DNA from: Sphingomonas tagetis
GTDB lineage: Bacteria; Pseudomonadota; Alphaproteobacteria; Sphingomonadales; Sphingomonadaceae
Direction: 5' to 3'
NCBI RefSeq assembly: GCF_024211275.1
Contig: NZ_JAMLDX010000016.1
Span: 1-64,000, forward strand
Length of the DNA: 64,000 bases
In this document: piece by piece, positions 35,301 to 44,129 of the stretch
How positions within the stretch are numbered: the first letter of the stretch is position 1
Layout of the letters: the number at the start of each line of letters is the position of its first letter
Program-made: the position numbers and the translations under genes
Notes under the pieces: generated by a model
What the model was told of the DNA's origin: nothing
Database searches by the model: none
The model's input: the letters and a program-made list of their open reading frames with translations, nothing else

Positions 35301-35371
35301 GTGCCGGATCCACCCTCCGCGGGTCCCTGCATCGCGTGCGTGGCTGCACGGTGCGCGTCAATGTTTTCCAT
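32309..35371 (-). CDS. Very large tyrosine recombinase, 1020 aa
   Basis: The C-terminal 200 residues carry a tyrosine-recombinase domain: first arginine in TGLRTGTMML near 827, HGMHAVRHV (H-x-x-R) near 955, and the tyrosine in EKHYARFW near 991. The preceding 800 residues are unusual. They include HTH-like and helical segments, a basic stretch (KRNTMRKDKWRKK) and DNA-binding-like repeats. Ordinary integrases have about 350-450 residues. The start is ATG 35371, six bases after AAGGAA; the upstream open frame is rejected. The HTH gene 56 bases upstream on the same strand probably belongs with it. It likely mobilises the right-hand element. Confidence 0.88.
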   Translation of the reverse strand: MENIDAHRAATHAMQGPAEGGSGTPSRNAEPAKLRDAKSTKRPSYPRHATAELIRELSLVETLPHFANSTLAGPSVDPALLLRKVEVYSDWMSRHDAHPPSLGGGRWVSTNAVMGRIGHAGIKPTPEVRSAIVALGQKHGFSAINGRHNPECQIDRDLDQYAAVISARRKGPPRSAANTQAPCRIGCAHELGCAPIDIDGTAMKRLRMIMAEEESPGDVYYPTPDDMLPTVNQYRNPAVPQLLALGLSKYVDGLPADPLDPAKIDIAAVAYHCRVSVADITRFSEHMAQVEAARGDRPLIPHPAIAERRYTYRELVGYGRAERRADCGKNASPGQASRTSVSALKLFLATRHAGGDLSSIVPHDLEARVQRAILDRPEGAGSGWMAEMRRWIGWNAEVRASKPLPQPFATALRVLCLEAGASAVDLIKATSVTGAVRHWLAGETAPSLPMGPVLEKIDLFLGVPPGTLAGELSDEWRTRRFDASLFELDEDGGDAIKIGKRRSRHTRHLPLAFGQMSDDERRAILEDQHWSIVNQDTDFAKRQAVLSRDRYRLKKKQWPDVIKTTWEGMIPKQRTSVLRRPGEVIPPPVVDANGKRNTMRKDKWRKKTIEHREELLSSLFGYWTRKRKLAEDYVAGFQSRKIDFTPEAGLGIEMDRLHPVLFVFPDLISVFCHWRARRSGMETRGFVNILQLAAEFVRPETGPIWKEDMSEQLIEFKKWWDANPHDTPEGPVVLDIEPFLKNWQVAVEAAYKVLREDLYRVINGKLPKSRDPFMTVDEFVQHKRPLEHYMKGVRCLLDSKPHVAVSRHVHNRRKLMTLILVQTGLRTGTMMLTMSGRDPELREVEDEDGNVSWEILIKPERFKNFDSPFFAEGRPYQFTLEDEDDLYDLLREYLTYSRPYLLKGKKSDSLFVTQYGDPMDEENMRQDYHTITRLYFVKNEQTGTGAIKGAVSHGMHAVRHVIATHIMKVTGDPRLAAHAIQDMPRTAEKHYARFWPLDKLRHVVPVMKRARMAGLKKLAD

Positions 35372-35427
35372 ATACTTTTCCTTTCGGTATATCAGTTTCT
35401 CGGAATGCCGACGTGCTGAGCGTACTG

Positions 35428-35676
35428 TCAGTCCTCGACACGCTGCTGGCGGAGGCGCTTCTGTCTGGCGCTGATGGAGCGATCGACGCGCGACGCGGCG
35501 TACGCGTCCAGGTCGCAGGGTCTGTATCGGACAGCCGAGCAGCAAAGCGTCACGAAGGCAGGTCCGTCCTCGTCGTACAGACGCATTTTCTCGAGAGTCC
35601 CCGGCTTCAGGGACAGATAGATGGCTGCTTCCTTCGTGGTCAGCAGGGTGGGTTTTAGCGTTGCGCTACGTGGCAT
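35428..35676 (-). CDS. Excisionase-like HTH DNA-binding protein, 82 aa
   Basis: This is a small MerR/excisionase-type HTH: LLTTKEAAIYLSLKPGTLEKM, then a short wing and VRYRPCDLDAYAASR, the standard end of such domains. The start ATG 35676 is preceded by AGGGAG at six bases; an in-frame start at 35712 lacks a site. It is the gene just upstream of the giant recombinase and is likely its recombination directionality factor or regulator. Confidence 0.82.
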   Translation of the reverse strand: MPRSATLKPTLLTTKEAAIYLSLKPGTLEKMRLYDEDGPAFVTLCCSAVRYRPCDLDAYAASRVDRSISARQKRLRQQRVED

Positions 35677-35866
35677 GAGATACTCCCTTGTTGTTGGGAG
35701 CGGTCTCGCCATGTCTTCTAATCGGCTAATAGTCGGCGCAATTAATTGTCTTCGTGCTCAGTCGCGCGGGAGAGGCGAGGTGATCGTGCCGTCTCTAATC
35801 GTCGAATCGAGCTGGGATTCGCAGAGGCGAATCTTCTAGGGCGCAGCTGGGTCTGATTCGGATCGG

Positions 35867-36751
35867 CTATGCCGGTGCCTTAGAAGCCCTTGGTATCCTA
35901 CCTCCTTTACGGCGGCCCGGGGCCTGTCTGGTCGCGGCCTTCCAGACATCGTCGAACACGCCCCCGGCGACTGCTTCACCGAACTTCGCTACAGCTTTCT
36001 GCCTGTAGCTATTTTTCCCTTCGCGTTGTGTCTCCGTAGCGAAGATGCCGGCCAACCACGTTGCCGCCTGATCCACCACCGCATCCCGCTGCACAGGGGA
36101 CATGCGTTCGGTCGCGAGCAGCGAGATCAAACTGTTCAGTTCGCTCGTCGCGAGCGTCTGGCTTGGGGGAATAACGGTCTCGACGCCGATGATCGCCCTG
36201 ACGTTGCGCAGCAGGCCGTCGGCCATCTGTTCGATCCGCAGCGGCCACTGGTATTCGGCATTGATGAATGGGCTATTGGGCCTTGCCACGCTCTCGAGTG
36301 TAGATGCCACCAGCTCGACCTCGGCGGCCTCCACGAATACCCAGTGCGGGATCCAGCCACCTGGATTGACCTCGATATGGATCACTCCTGTGGCGACAAC
36401 GTCGTGGTGACCGTCGCCATCCCAGTGCGTTCGCGTCAGGGTCATAGGCGATCCACCGCCAACCCGGCGGCCGGTCGACGACACGTGATGGTGGCGGAGC
36501 AGGTCTGCGAGATCCGACGCGATCTTGGTACGGTCCATGGCCCACGGGATGGCATCGGCAACTAGCCCATAGCTCTCCGGCGGACGCATTGACGGCGCCC
36601 TGGCAGCACGAACGCGGCGCACGATGTCCTCAACGGCGACGGTCAATAACACACGGCCCGGCGAGGTCGGCAGGCGGTCGGCCGCGACCGAATAGATGCT
36701 CCAGGGCTGGCCTGCGGCAAGATCGACTTCGCTTGGTATGCCCCGCTTCAT
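35867..36751 (-). CDS. Hypothetical protein at the right end of the element, 294 aa
   Basis: No family is recognised. The sequence is protein-like throughout, with a central beta-rich part (THWDGDGHHDVVATGVIHIEV) and a helical C-terminal half ending in a basic tail (APGRRKGGRIPR), which may bind nucleic acid. No signal peptide or membrane segment is seen. The start is ATG 36751. It is the last accessory gene before the fatty-acid genes and shares strand with the recombinase and HTH genes, so it may be part of the same element. Confidence 0.6.
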   Translation of the reverse strand: MKRGIPSEVDLAAGQPWSIYSVAADRLPTSPGRVLLTVAVEDIVRRVRAARAPSMRPPESYGLVADAIPWAMDRTKIASDLADLLRHHHVSSTGRRVGGGSPMTLTRTHWDGDGHHDVVATGVIHIEVNPGGWIPHWVFVEAAEVELVASTLESVARPNSPFINAEYQWPLRIEQMADGLLRNVRAIIGVETVIPPSQTLATSELNSLISLLATERMSPVQRDAVVDQAATWLAGIFATETQREGKNSYRQKAVAKFGEAVAGGVFDDVWKAATRQAPGRRKGGRIPRASKAPA

Positions 36752-36919
36752 TGCAGCCCTGCCTTAAAAGCGCTGAGCTATCCAAGTGCGCTTAAGATTC
36801 CGTCGATGCTTGGGAGGCATCCATCCTATGATCGTCACTCGTTCCAACAAGGGCCGGTAGTGCACAGGGTAGCGCACGGAGCGAACTGGGCAGGCTGCTC
36901 AAATGCGACTTGTAGGATT

Positions 36920-38089
36920 TCAGAACGCCGCGATCCCGGTAATCGCGCGGCCCAGGATCAAGCCATGGACGTCTTGCGTCCCCTCATAGGTATTGACCGT
37001 CTCGAGGTTGATCGCGTGGCGCATGACGTGAAATTCGGCTGAAATGCCGTTACCACCATGCATGTCGCGCGCGACGCGGGCAATATCCAGCGCCTTGCCG
37101 CAATTGTTGCGCTTGATGATGCTGATCGTCTCCGGCGCCAGGCTGCCCTCGTCGAACATGCGTCCCGCCCGCAACGCTGCCTGAAGGCCGAGCGCGATTT
37201 CGGTCTCCATGTTCGCCAATTTGAGCTGGACCAACTGCTTGGACGCCAGCGGCACACCGAACTGCTGCCGGTCGAGCGTATATTGGCGCGCCGCACTGAA
37301 ACAGGCTTCGGCCGCGCCCATACTGCCCCAAGCGATGCCATAGCGCGCGCGGTTGAGGCAGCCGAATGGCCCTTTCAGGCCCTGTACCTCGGGAAGCAGC
37401 GCGTCTTCGCCGACTTCCACGCTATCCATCACGATCTCACCGGTGACCGACGCGCGCAGCGACAGCTTGCCCTCGATCTTGGGGGTCGACAGCCCCTTCA
37501 TGCCGCGCTCGAGCACAAACCCCTTGATCCCGCCGCCATGCGCATCGCTCTTGGCCCAAACCACCATGACATCGGCGATGGGCGAGTTGGTAATCCACAT
37601 CTTGCTGCCGGTCAGGCGATAGCCGCTATCGATCTTTTCGGCGCGCGTCCGCATGCCGCCGGGGTCACTGCCGGCATCAGGCTCCGTCAGGCCAAAACAC
37701 CCGACCCATTCCCCGCTGGCAAGCTTTGGGAGATACTTTCGCTTCTGCTCCTCGGTGCCATAGGCATGGATCGGATACATCACCAGGCTCGACTGCACGC
37801 TCATTGCCGAGCGATAGCCCGAGTGGACTCGCTCGACCTCGCGCGCAACCAGGCCGTAAGCGACATAGCCGAGGCCAGCGCCGCCATATTCCTCGGGGAC
37901 CGTCGCGCCGAGCAGGCCAAGCTGACCCATCTCCGACATGATTTCGCGGTCGAAATCCTCGTCGAGAAACGCACGGGTGACGCGCGGGATCAGGCGTTCC
38001 TGCGCATAGTCGCGCGCGGTGTCGCGCACCATTCGCTCCACATCAGTCAGCTGCGCATCGAGCGCGAACGGGTCCTGCCAGTCGAACAC
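36920..38089 (-). CDS. gcdH: Glutaryl-CoA dehydrogenase-like acyl-CoA dehydrogenase
   Basis: This FAD enzyme of 389 residues is predicted to oxidise, and in true GcdH decarboxylate, glutaryl-CoA to crotonyl-Co[15 protein letters not shown] carries the substrate arginine of the GcdH group, [13 protein letters not shown] is the acyl-CoA dehydrogenase signature, and [19 protein letters not shown] holds the catalytic glutamate typical of GcdH. It lies 20 bases after the second dehydrogenase gene, so it is the last gene of a thiolase-dehydrogenase-dehydrogenase run. The GcdH subgroup is well supported, but the physiological substrate in this cluster could be another short acyl-CoA. Confidence 0.9.
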   Translation of the reverse strand: MFDWQDPFALDAQLTDVERMVRDTARDYAQERLIPRVTRAFLDEDFDREIMSEMGQLGLLGATVPEEYGGAGLGYVAYGLVAREVERVHSGYRSAMSVQSSLVMYPIHAYGTEEQKRKYLPKLASGEWVGCFGLTEPDAGSDPGGMRTRAEKIDSGYRLTGSKMWITNSPIADVMVVWAKSDAHGGGIKGFVLERGMKGLSTPKIEGKLSLRASVTGEIVMDSVEVGEDALLPEVQGLKGPFGCLNRARYGIAWGSMGAAEACFSAARQYTLDRQQFGVPLASKQLVQLKLANMETEIALGLQAALRAGRMFDEGSLAPETISIIKRNNCGKALDIARVARDMHGGNGISAEFHVMRHAINLETVNTYEGTQDVHGLILGRAITGIAAF

Positions 38090-38109
38090 GGAAACTTATT
38101 TCCTCCCCT

Positions 38110-39255
38110 TCAGCTGCCGCGCTTCAGCGTTTCGCGCGCGATGATAAGCTGCTGAATTTGGCTGGTGCCCTCATAGATGCGGAAAAGGCGGACGTCGCGG
38201 TACAGCCGTTCGATGCCATAGTCCGCGATGTAGCCGGCGCCGCCGAAAATCTGCACCGCTCGGTCGGCGACACGGCCGACCATTTCAGTCGCGAACAGCT
38301 TGGCGGCGGCGGATTCGAGCACGACGTCCTTGCCGGCGTCCTTTGCCGCAGCGGTTTCGAGCACCAGCGCGCGCGCGGCGAGCGCCTCGGTCTTGCTGTC
38401 GGCAAGCATTGCCTGAATCAATTGATGCTCGGCGATGGCCTTCCCGAACTGCTTGCGTTCGTTGGCATAGGCGACGCAGTCGGCGATCAACCGTTCCGCC
38501 ACACCCACGCTGACGGCGCCGATATGCAGCCGGCCGCGATCGAGCACGCGCATCGCGATTTTGAAGCCCTCACCTTCCGCGCCGAGCCGGTTGGCGGCGG
38601 GGACCGGAACATCGTCGAAGATCACGTCAGCGACCTTCGCGCCTCGCTGCCCCATCTTCTTCTCCGGCTCGCCGACCGATACGCCCGGCAGGTCGCGGGG
38701 GACGAGGAAGGCCGAGACCCCGCGCGCGCCGGGCTCGTCCGACGTCCTTGCCATCACAGTGAATAGCGACGCTTTGTCGGCGTTGGTGATATATCGCTTG
38801 GTGCCGGATAGGTGGTAGACGTCGCCGTTGCGAACGGCGCGCGCCTTCACCGCGCCGCTGTCGCTGCCGACGTCGGGCTCTGTGAGCGCGAAGCTGGTAA
38901 TGACCTCTCCGCTGGCGATGCGAGGCAGCCACTGCGCCTTCTGCTCAGGGCTGCCTGCCATGACTAGGCCCTGGCTGCCGATGCCGACATTGGTGCCGAA
39001 GCTCGAGCGGAAGGCGGGGGTGGTGCGGCCCATCTCGATCGCGACCCTTGCCTCCTCCAGCATCGTCAGTCCCAGCCCACCGTATTCCTCGGCGATCGAC
39101 AGGCCGAACAGGCCGAGAGCCTTCATCTCCTCGAGCAGGGCGTCGGGAATGGTGTCGGCTGCTTCGACGTCGGCCTCGAGCGGGCGGAGCCGGTCGCTGA
39201 CGAAGCGCCGGATCGTCTCGATCAGGGCGGCGAAGGTCTCGGCGTCGATGCTCAT
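38110..39255 (-). CDS. Acyl-CoA dehydrogenase
   Basis: A 381-residue FAD acyl-CoA dehydrogenase for an early beta-oxidation step. The signature [13 protein letters not shown], the substrate-loop [18 protein letters not shown] and the C-terminal [17 protein letters not shown] and [10 protein letters not shown] are standard. The catalytic glutamate is in IYEGT. The start is ATG 39255, overlapping the thiolase stop as ATGA. Chain-length preference cannot be read from the sequence. It sits between the thiolase and GcdH-type genes downstream of the rhamnose isomerase. Confidence 0.92.
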   Translation of the reverse strand: MSIDAETFAALIETIRRFVSDRLRPLEADVEAADTIPDALLEEMKALGLFGLSIAEEYGGLGLTMLEEARVAIEMGRTTPAFRSSFGTNVGIGSQGLVMAGSPEQKAQWLPRIASGEVITSFALTEPDVGSDSGAVKARAVRNGDVYHLSGTKRYITNADKASLFTVMARTSDEPGARGVSAFLVPRDLPGVSVGEPEKKMGQRGAKVADVIFDDVPVPAANRLGAEGEGFKIAMRVLDRGRLHIGAVSVGVAERLIADCVAYANERKQFGKAIAEHQLIQAMLADSKTEALAARALVLETAAAKDAGKDVVLESAAAKLFATEMVGRVADRAVQIFGGAGYIADYGIERLYRDVRLFRIYEGTSQIQQLIIARETLKRGS

Positions 39256-40451
39256 TGGACTATTTCGAACAGTCCGGCCGCGCCCATGCCGCCCGCTGTA
39301 CACATCGACACGACCGTGTAGCGCGCACCGCGTTTGCGGCCCTCGATCAGTGCGTGGCCGATCAGTCGCGCGCCGGTCATGCCGAAGGGGTGGCCTACCG
39401 CGATCGCGCCCCCATTAACGTTGTAGCGCTCCGGATCAATTCCCAGCTTGTCGCGGCAGTAGAGACACTGGCTCGCGAACGCCTCGTTAAGCTCCCACAG
39501 GCCGATGTCCTCGATTTTCAAGCCGGCCCGCTCGAGCAGCTTGGGAATGGCGAAGACAGGGCCGATCCCCATTTCCTCCGGCCCGCAACCCGCCGCCTGA
39601 AAGCCACGGTAGATGCCGAGGACGTCGCGGCCCTCTGATTCCGCGGTTGCCCGGTCCATCACGATCTGCGCGGCGGCGCCATCGGATAGCTGGCTGGCGT
39701 TGCCGGCCGTGATGAAACGTCCCGTTTCAACCACTTGCCCGCCCTTCCAGACCGTTTTCAGGCCGGAAAGCGCTTCTGTGGTGGTGCCGAGTCGGATGCC
39801 CTCGTCTTGCTTGACGACGACGGTTTCGCTGCCGGTGCGGTTTCCTTCCTTGTCGAAGATTGCCTTCTCGACGGTTATCGGCACGATCTCCTCGAAAAAC
39901 GCACCGTTTGCCAAACCCGCCTCAGCGCGCTGCTGGCTTTGCGCAGCGTATTCGTCCTGCGCCTCGCGAGTGATTCCGTAACGCTCCGCTACAATCTCGG
40001 CGGTCTCGATCATCGCCATGTTGGCGTTGGGTTCATTGACCAACACCGACTCATTCCGGAAGCGTGGAGCATCCTTATTCACGGTCAGGCTGATCGACTC
40101 CATGCCTCCGGAGAGGGCCACGTCGATGTCGCCGGCCATGATCGACCGCGCCGCCAGGGCCATTGCCGTCAGACCCGAGCCGCACTTGCGGTCGAGCGTG
40201 AACGCTGGGACGGACTGGGGCAGTCCGGCCGCGAACACAGCCATGCGCCCGGCATTGCCGCCCTGCGTGCCCCACTGGTTGCCCACGCCCCAGAAGATGT
40301 CGTCGATCCGTGCTGGATCGATGCCCGCCCGTTCGACAGCGGCATTCATCGCATGTGCCGCGAGGACAGGCGCCTCGGTAACGTTGAAGGCACCGCGATA
40401 GGCCTTCCCGATGGCCGTTCGCGCAGTTGCGACGATCGCTGCCTCGCGCAT
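39252..40451 (-). CDS. Thiolase (acetyl-CoA C-acyltransferase)
   Basis: This 399-residue thiolase cleaves 3-ketoacyl-CoA with CoA, or condenses acetyl-CoA. The active-site cysteine is in [11 protein letters not shown] near 88, the histidine is in [12 protein letters not shown] near 350, and the second cysteine is in MCTAGGMG near 383. The start is ATG 40451, with GGAG six bases upstream. It begins 74 bases downstream of the rhaI stop on the same strand. It may therefore be read from the rhaD-rhaI promoter or from its own promoter in that gap. Confidence 0.93.
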   Translation of the reverse strand: MREAAIVATARTAIGKAYRGAFNVTEAPVLAAHAMNAAVERAGIDPARIDDIFWGVGNQWGTQGGNAGRMAVFAAGLPQSVPAFTLDRKCGSGLTAMALAARSIMAGDIDVALSGGMESISLTVNKDAPRFRNESVLVNEPNANMAMIETAEIVAERYGITREAQDEYAAQSQQRAEAGLANGAFFEEIVPITVEKAIFDKEGNRTGSETVVVKQDEGIRLGTTTEALSGLKTVWKGGQVVETGRFITAGNASQLSDGAAAQIVMDRATAESEGRDVLGIYRGFQAAGCGPEEMGIGPVFAIPKLLERAGLKIEDIGLWELNEAFASQCLYCRDKLGIDPERYNVNGGAIAVGHPFGMTGARLIGHALIEGRKRGARYTVVSMCTAGGMGAAGLFEIVQ

Positions 40452-40525
40452 TGATGCTCCAGTCGTGCTATGTATGTATGTGGAAGATGCTGGCGAGCCT
40501 GCTGCCTGCCGCCTACCGGCCGAGG

Positions 40526-41827
40526 CTAGACGATGCCCGCGCCAAGGCCGACCGACCGCCGCTCCTGCGCCTTGCGGAGGCGCCATTCCGATTGGCGGTA
40601 GGCGCCGATCGGATCATACGCGCCGCCGGCATTGACCCGGGCCATCGCGATGATTGGGCCCACGTCGACGCTATACGCCCGCCGCAGCACTTGGAACGCC
40701 ATCATCGTGTCGTTTGTGCGCTGAGCCTCGTGGAGCGCTCCGCGATCGACGAGCAGCGCCTTCGTGTAGCATTGCGCGATCGCCTCGGCCGAGGAGAGGA
40801 TGCTCTCGATGGGGTCTGTAACGTTGTGGGACTGGTCAATCATGTAGGCGGGGTCGAACCCGTTGCGAGGTTCAAGCTCCGCCTCGATCAGCTCGTTGAA
40901 CACAAGGAACAACTGATGCGGGTTGATCGAACCGGAGTCGAGGTCGTCGTCACCGTACTTGCTGTCGTTGAAGTGGAAGCCGCCCAGCTTCCCGAAGCGG
41001 TGCAGGCGGGCAACGATCTGCTCGATGTTCACGTTAGGCGCATGATGGCCAAGATCGACTAAGCACTTGGCCTTCGGACCCAGCTCCTGCGCGGCAAGGA
41101 TCGAGGAGCCCCAGTCGGAGATGACAGTCGAGTAGAAGGCTGGCTCGAACATTTTGTGCTCGAGCAGCATACGCCAGCCGTCGGGAAGCGCGGAGTAGAT
41201 TTGGGCAGCGGAATCCAGATAGCGGTCGAGTTGCTTGCCGAGATCCTGCTGGCCGGGGAAGTTGGTGCCGTCGCCGACCCAGACAGTCAGATCCCGGCTG
41301 CCGATCTGCCGGCCAATCTCGATGCACTCGATGTTATGCTCGACTGCGAGCGCGCGGGCACCTGCGTCGGTGGAACTCAGCGACCCGTTGGCATAGGTGT
41401 GCGCCTGGCCTGGCTGATCCTGGAAGGTATTCGAATTCACCGCATCGAAGCCCAGTCCCAGGTCGTCCGCTTCCTCCCGCAGGGCCACGTAGTCGCTGAC
41501 CTTATCCCATGGGAAGTGGGGGCTGACGCGGGGCGTGATGGCGCAAAGCTGCTGGATCACAGCGCAGTCTTGGAGCTTTTCGTGAATATTGGTCGGCTCG
41601 CCGGCAATCGGGAACTTGGCGAACCGCGTACCACCGCGTCCGGTGCCCCAGCTTGGAATGGCGACGGTGAAACCCGAGACCTTCTTAAGCACCGCGGCTG
41701 CATCGACGCCGCGGCGGTCGAGCTGTTCCGCTAGGTGGTCGTAATCGCTCTGAAGGTTCTTCAAGTGAGGGATGTTCCCCTCGCCGATTTGTTCTGCCGC
41801 GAGCGGCCGCTGACCCTTCATCTCCAT
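40526..41827 (-). CDS. rhaI: L-rhamnose isomerase (RhaI type)
   Basis: Converts L-rhamnose to L-rhamnulose in the cytoplasm. At 433 residues it matches the RhaI type found in Pseudomonas stutzeri and alphaproteobacteria, not E. coli RhaA. The TIM-barrel metal site is visible in [37 protein letters not shown] and the DQSHN segment. It lies 90 bases downstream of rhaD on the same strand, with a hairpin between them, and upstream of the thiolase run. Confidence 0.95.
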   Translation of the reverse strand: MEMKGQRPLAAEQIGEGNIPHLKNLQSDYDHLAEQLDRRGVDAAAVLKKVSGFTVAIPSWGTGRGGTRFAKFPIAGEPTNIHEKLQDCAVIQQLCAITPRVSPHFPWDKVSDYVALREEADDLGLGFDAVNSNTFQDQPGQAHTYANGSLSSTDAGARALAVEHNIECIEIGRQIGSRDLTVWVGDGTNFPGQQDLGKQLDRYLDSAAQIYSALPDGWRMLLEHKMFEPAFYSTVISDWGSSILAAQELGPKAKCLVDLGHHAPNVNIEQIVARLHRFGKLGGFHFNDSKYGDDDLDSGSINPHQLFLVFNELIEAELEPRNGFDPAYMIDQSHNVTDPIESILSSAEAIAQCYTKALLVDRGALHEAQRTNDTMMAFQVLRRAYSVDVGPIIAMARVNAGGAYDPIGAYRQSEWRLRKAQERRSVGLGAGIV

Positions 41828-41876
41828 CCCCTATGTTATTTGCTGGTTGACCGACCAAGTTTTTTTCAAGCACATT

Positions 41877-41896
41877 CCTCTCGCCTTGGCGAGAGG
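41877..41896. repeat. Short perfect hairpin between rhaD and rhaI
   Basis: CCTCTCGC at 41877-41884 pairs with GCGAGAGG at 41889-41896 around a CTTG loop. In the leftward rhaD-rhaI transcript no U-tract follows, so it is not a standard terminator. It could stabilise or process the mRNA, giving unequal expression of the two genes. Confidence 0.55.
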
Positions 41897-41917
41897 AACT
41901 GAAGCATGCCGTTTGCG

Positions 41918-44035
41918 CTAGCGGGTGAAGGCTTGCGCGTTTCCTGCATCGACGTTGATCATATTTCCAGTCGACTTGGCCGATGCGTCCGAGGCCAGGA
42001 AGTACACCGCCTCAGCTACGTCCTGCGGCAGAACGTCGCGCTTCAGCATGGAACGCAGGCGGTAGTGCTCCTCGAGCTCCGAACCCGCATCGATGCCGTG
42101 CGCGCCTGCGCGCTCCTGACGCCATTCGCCGTCCCAGATGCGCGACCCGCGGATTACCGCGTCAGGGTTCACGGTGTTGACGCGGATGCCGTCCGGCGCG
42201 CCTTCGAGCGCCAGACAGCGGGCGAGATGGAGCGAGGCTGCCTTGGCCGACGCGTAGGCCGACGCGTTGGTCGCGGCCGCAATGCCGTTCTTCGATCCAA
42301 TGAATACGATCGAGCCGGCCTTCTGCTGCTTCATCAGCGGGAACGCCGCCTTGCTGGTGAGGAAGTATCCCTCGGCCAGCACGTCGTAGTTTTTGCGCCA
42401 AAGCTCGACCGTGGTCTCTTCCAGCGGAGCCGAGGAGGCGATGCCGGCGTTGGCGACCAGGATATCGAGACCGCCGAATTCCTTGGCGGCATAGGCGAAG
42501 GCCGCAGCGATTTGCGCCTCGTCCGTAACGTCGCACACGGCCGAGCGGACCACGTCCTTGCCGTAGCGCCGCACCAGTTCGCTGGTGCGCTGGTCGAGCA
42601 CGTCCTGCGAGCGGTCGAGCAGCACGACGCATGCGCCGTCCGCCAGCATCCTCTCTGCCGTCGCCGCGCCGATGCCGCCGGCACCGCCCGTGACGATCGC
42701 GATCTTGCCGACCATCGGCTTGGGCTTGGGCATGCGCTGCAGCTTGGCCTCCTCAAGCGCCCAGTATTCGATGTCGAACGCCTCCTGCTCGGGCAGGCCG
42801 GCGTAGCCACCGATGACTTCGGCGCCACGCATCACGTTGATCGCGTTGCCGTAAAACTCGCCGGCGAGGCGCGCGGTGGTCTTGTCGGCGGCAAAGGTGA
42901 TGCGACCGACGCCCGGCACAAGCACGACTACCGGATTTGCGTCGCGCATCTTGGGATCGCTCTCGCTGGCGCAACGGCCGTAATACGCGGCGTAGCCTTG
43001 GCGGTAGCTCTCCAACGCCTCGGCGAGATAGGCATCGTCCTGCAGCGTGGCGGGATCGAGCGTGAGCGGCGCGATCTTGGTGCGAAGGAAGTGGTCTGGG
43101 CAGGACGTGCCGATCGCGGCGAGGCGAGGAAAGTCATTACTGCCGACGAATTCCAGCGTCTCGGCGCTGTCGTCGAAGTGGCCGAGCTTGCCACGCTCGC
43201 CCTGCATAAGGCCGCGCAGGCGCGGCATCAGCCTAGCGGCGGCGGCGGCGCGCGCTTCCGCCTCGAGCGGCGCGACTTTCTGGCCGCCGAACGCCGGCTT
43301 GCCCGCCAGTTTGGCGTTCAGATAGCGCGCCGCGTCGGCGATCAGCTCCACTGTGTTCTCGTAGCACGCCTTGCTGTCCTCGGCCCAGCAAATGATGCCA
43401 TGTCCCGCGAGCATCACGCCGCGCAGGCCGGGGTTTGCGGCAACGTAGTCGCGGATCCACACGCCGAGTTCGAAGCCCGGGCGCTTCCACGGCAGCCAGC
43501 CGACCTTGCCGCCCCAAATCTCGTTCGTCGCCTGTTCGCCACCGGCCGCTGCGGCCAGCGCGATCAGCGCGTCGGGATGGACGTGGTCGATATGCGCAAA
43601 GTGCAGCAGGCCATGCAGCGGCGTGTCGATCGACGCCGCGCGACTGTTGAGGTTGAAGGTGCAATGCGGAAGATAATTGACCATCTCGTCTTCGAACGCG
43701 ATGCCGCGATAGAGCTTTTCGATCGCGAGGAACTTGTCGAGGTAGAGCGTGGCGAAGCCGTCGAGCTTCATCGAGCCGATATCACCGCCGGAGCCCTTCA
43801 CCCACAGCACTTTAACGGTCTCGCCGGTCAGCGGGTCAACGCCGTCAATCTTGGCCGACGTGTTGCCGCCGCCGAAGTTAGTGACCGTCAGGTCCGAGCC
43901 GAGCAGGTTCGAACGATAGAGCAGCAGACTCTCAGGCGAAAGCCCTACCGTGGCGGCGTCGTCCCAGCGGCTGGTTGGGACGGCGAATTGCAGGGCGTCC
44001 GGGCCCGAGCGCGGCTTAGCGAGCAGATCTTCCAT
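41918..44035 (-). CDS. rhaD: Bifunctional rhamnulose-1-phosphate aldolase / lactaldehyde dehydrogenase
   Basis: A fusion of 705 residues, also called RhaEW type. The N-terminal class II aldolase (about 1-400) has zinc-site histidines in HFAHIDHVHPD and LAGHGIICW; it splits rhamnulose-1-phosphate to DHAP and L-lactaldehyde. The C-terminal short-chain dehydrogenase (about 430-705) has the NAD loop TGGAGGIGAA and the catalytic YASAK; it is thought to oxidise L-lactaldehyde to L-lactate. The start is ATG 44035, opposite rhaB. The 94-base gap between these divergent genes holds a strong inverted repeat. The presence of lldD in the opposite operon fits lactate as product. Confidence 0.95.
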   Translation of the reverse strand: MEDLLAKPRSGPDALQFAVPTSRWDDAATVGLSPESLLLYRSNLLGSDLTVTNFGGGNTSAKIDGVDPLTGETVKVLWVKGSGGDIGSMKLDGFATLYLDKFLAIEKLYRGIAFEDEMVNYLPHCTFNLNSRAASIDTPLHGLLHFAHIDHVHPDALIALAAAAGGEQATNEIWGGKVGWLPWKRPGFELGVWIRDYVAANPGLRGVMLAGHGIICWAEDSKACYENTVELIADAARYLNAKLAGKPAFGGQKVAPLEAEARAAAAARLMPRLRGLMQGERGKLGHFDDSAETLEFVGSNDFPRLAAIGTSCPDHFLRTKIAPLTLDPATLQDDAYLAEALESYRQGYAAYYGRCASESDPKMRDANPVVVLVPGVGRITFAADKTTARLAGEFYGNAINVMRGAEVIGGYAGLPEQEAFDIEYWALEEAKLQRMPKPKPMVGKIAIVTGGAGGIGAATAERMLADGACVVLLDRSQDVLDQRTSELVRRYGKDVVRSAVCDVTDEAQIAAAFAYAAKEFGGLDILVANAGIASSAPLEETTVELWRKNYDVLAEGYFLTSKAAFPLMKQQKAGSIVFIGSKNGIAAATNASAYASAKAASLHLARCLALEGAPDGIRVNTVNPDAVIRGSRIWDGEWRQERAGAHGIDAGSELEEHYRLRSMLKRDVLPQDVAEAVYFLASDASAKSTGNMINVDAGNAQAFTR

Positions 44036-44082
44036 GGTATCCTATCCGACAAGATTTGCTCGATTCGTATCGAAAGTACTGG

Positions 44083-44108
44083 TAATAATCAATCAAATTC
44101 GATTATTA
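44083..44108. promoter_or_regulatory. Inverted-repeat operator between rhaD and rhaB
   Basis: TAATAATC at 44083-44090 and GATTATTA at 44101-44108 are a perfect inverted repeat around 10 bases. ATTCGAT at 44097 and CGATCAA at 44110-44116 lie within or beside it. A second small palindrome, TTCG-TAT-CGAA, is at 44064-44074. The position between divergent rhamnose operons suits control by the DeoR-family regulator encoded at 47858. Confidence 0.6.
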
Positions 44109-44129
44109 GCGATCAAAGCGGGGGGCGGT

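Noticed and set aside
35816..35833. GATTCGC/GCGAATC hairpin as terminator of the 294-aa gene
   Set aside because: The 7-bp stem is real, but no U-tract follows in the leftward transcript.
36769..36795. tRNA-like sequence (reverse strand GGATAGCTCAG)
   Set aside because: It resembles only the D-arm of a tRNA. No anticodon arm, T arm or CCA end is present on either side.
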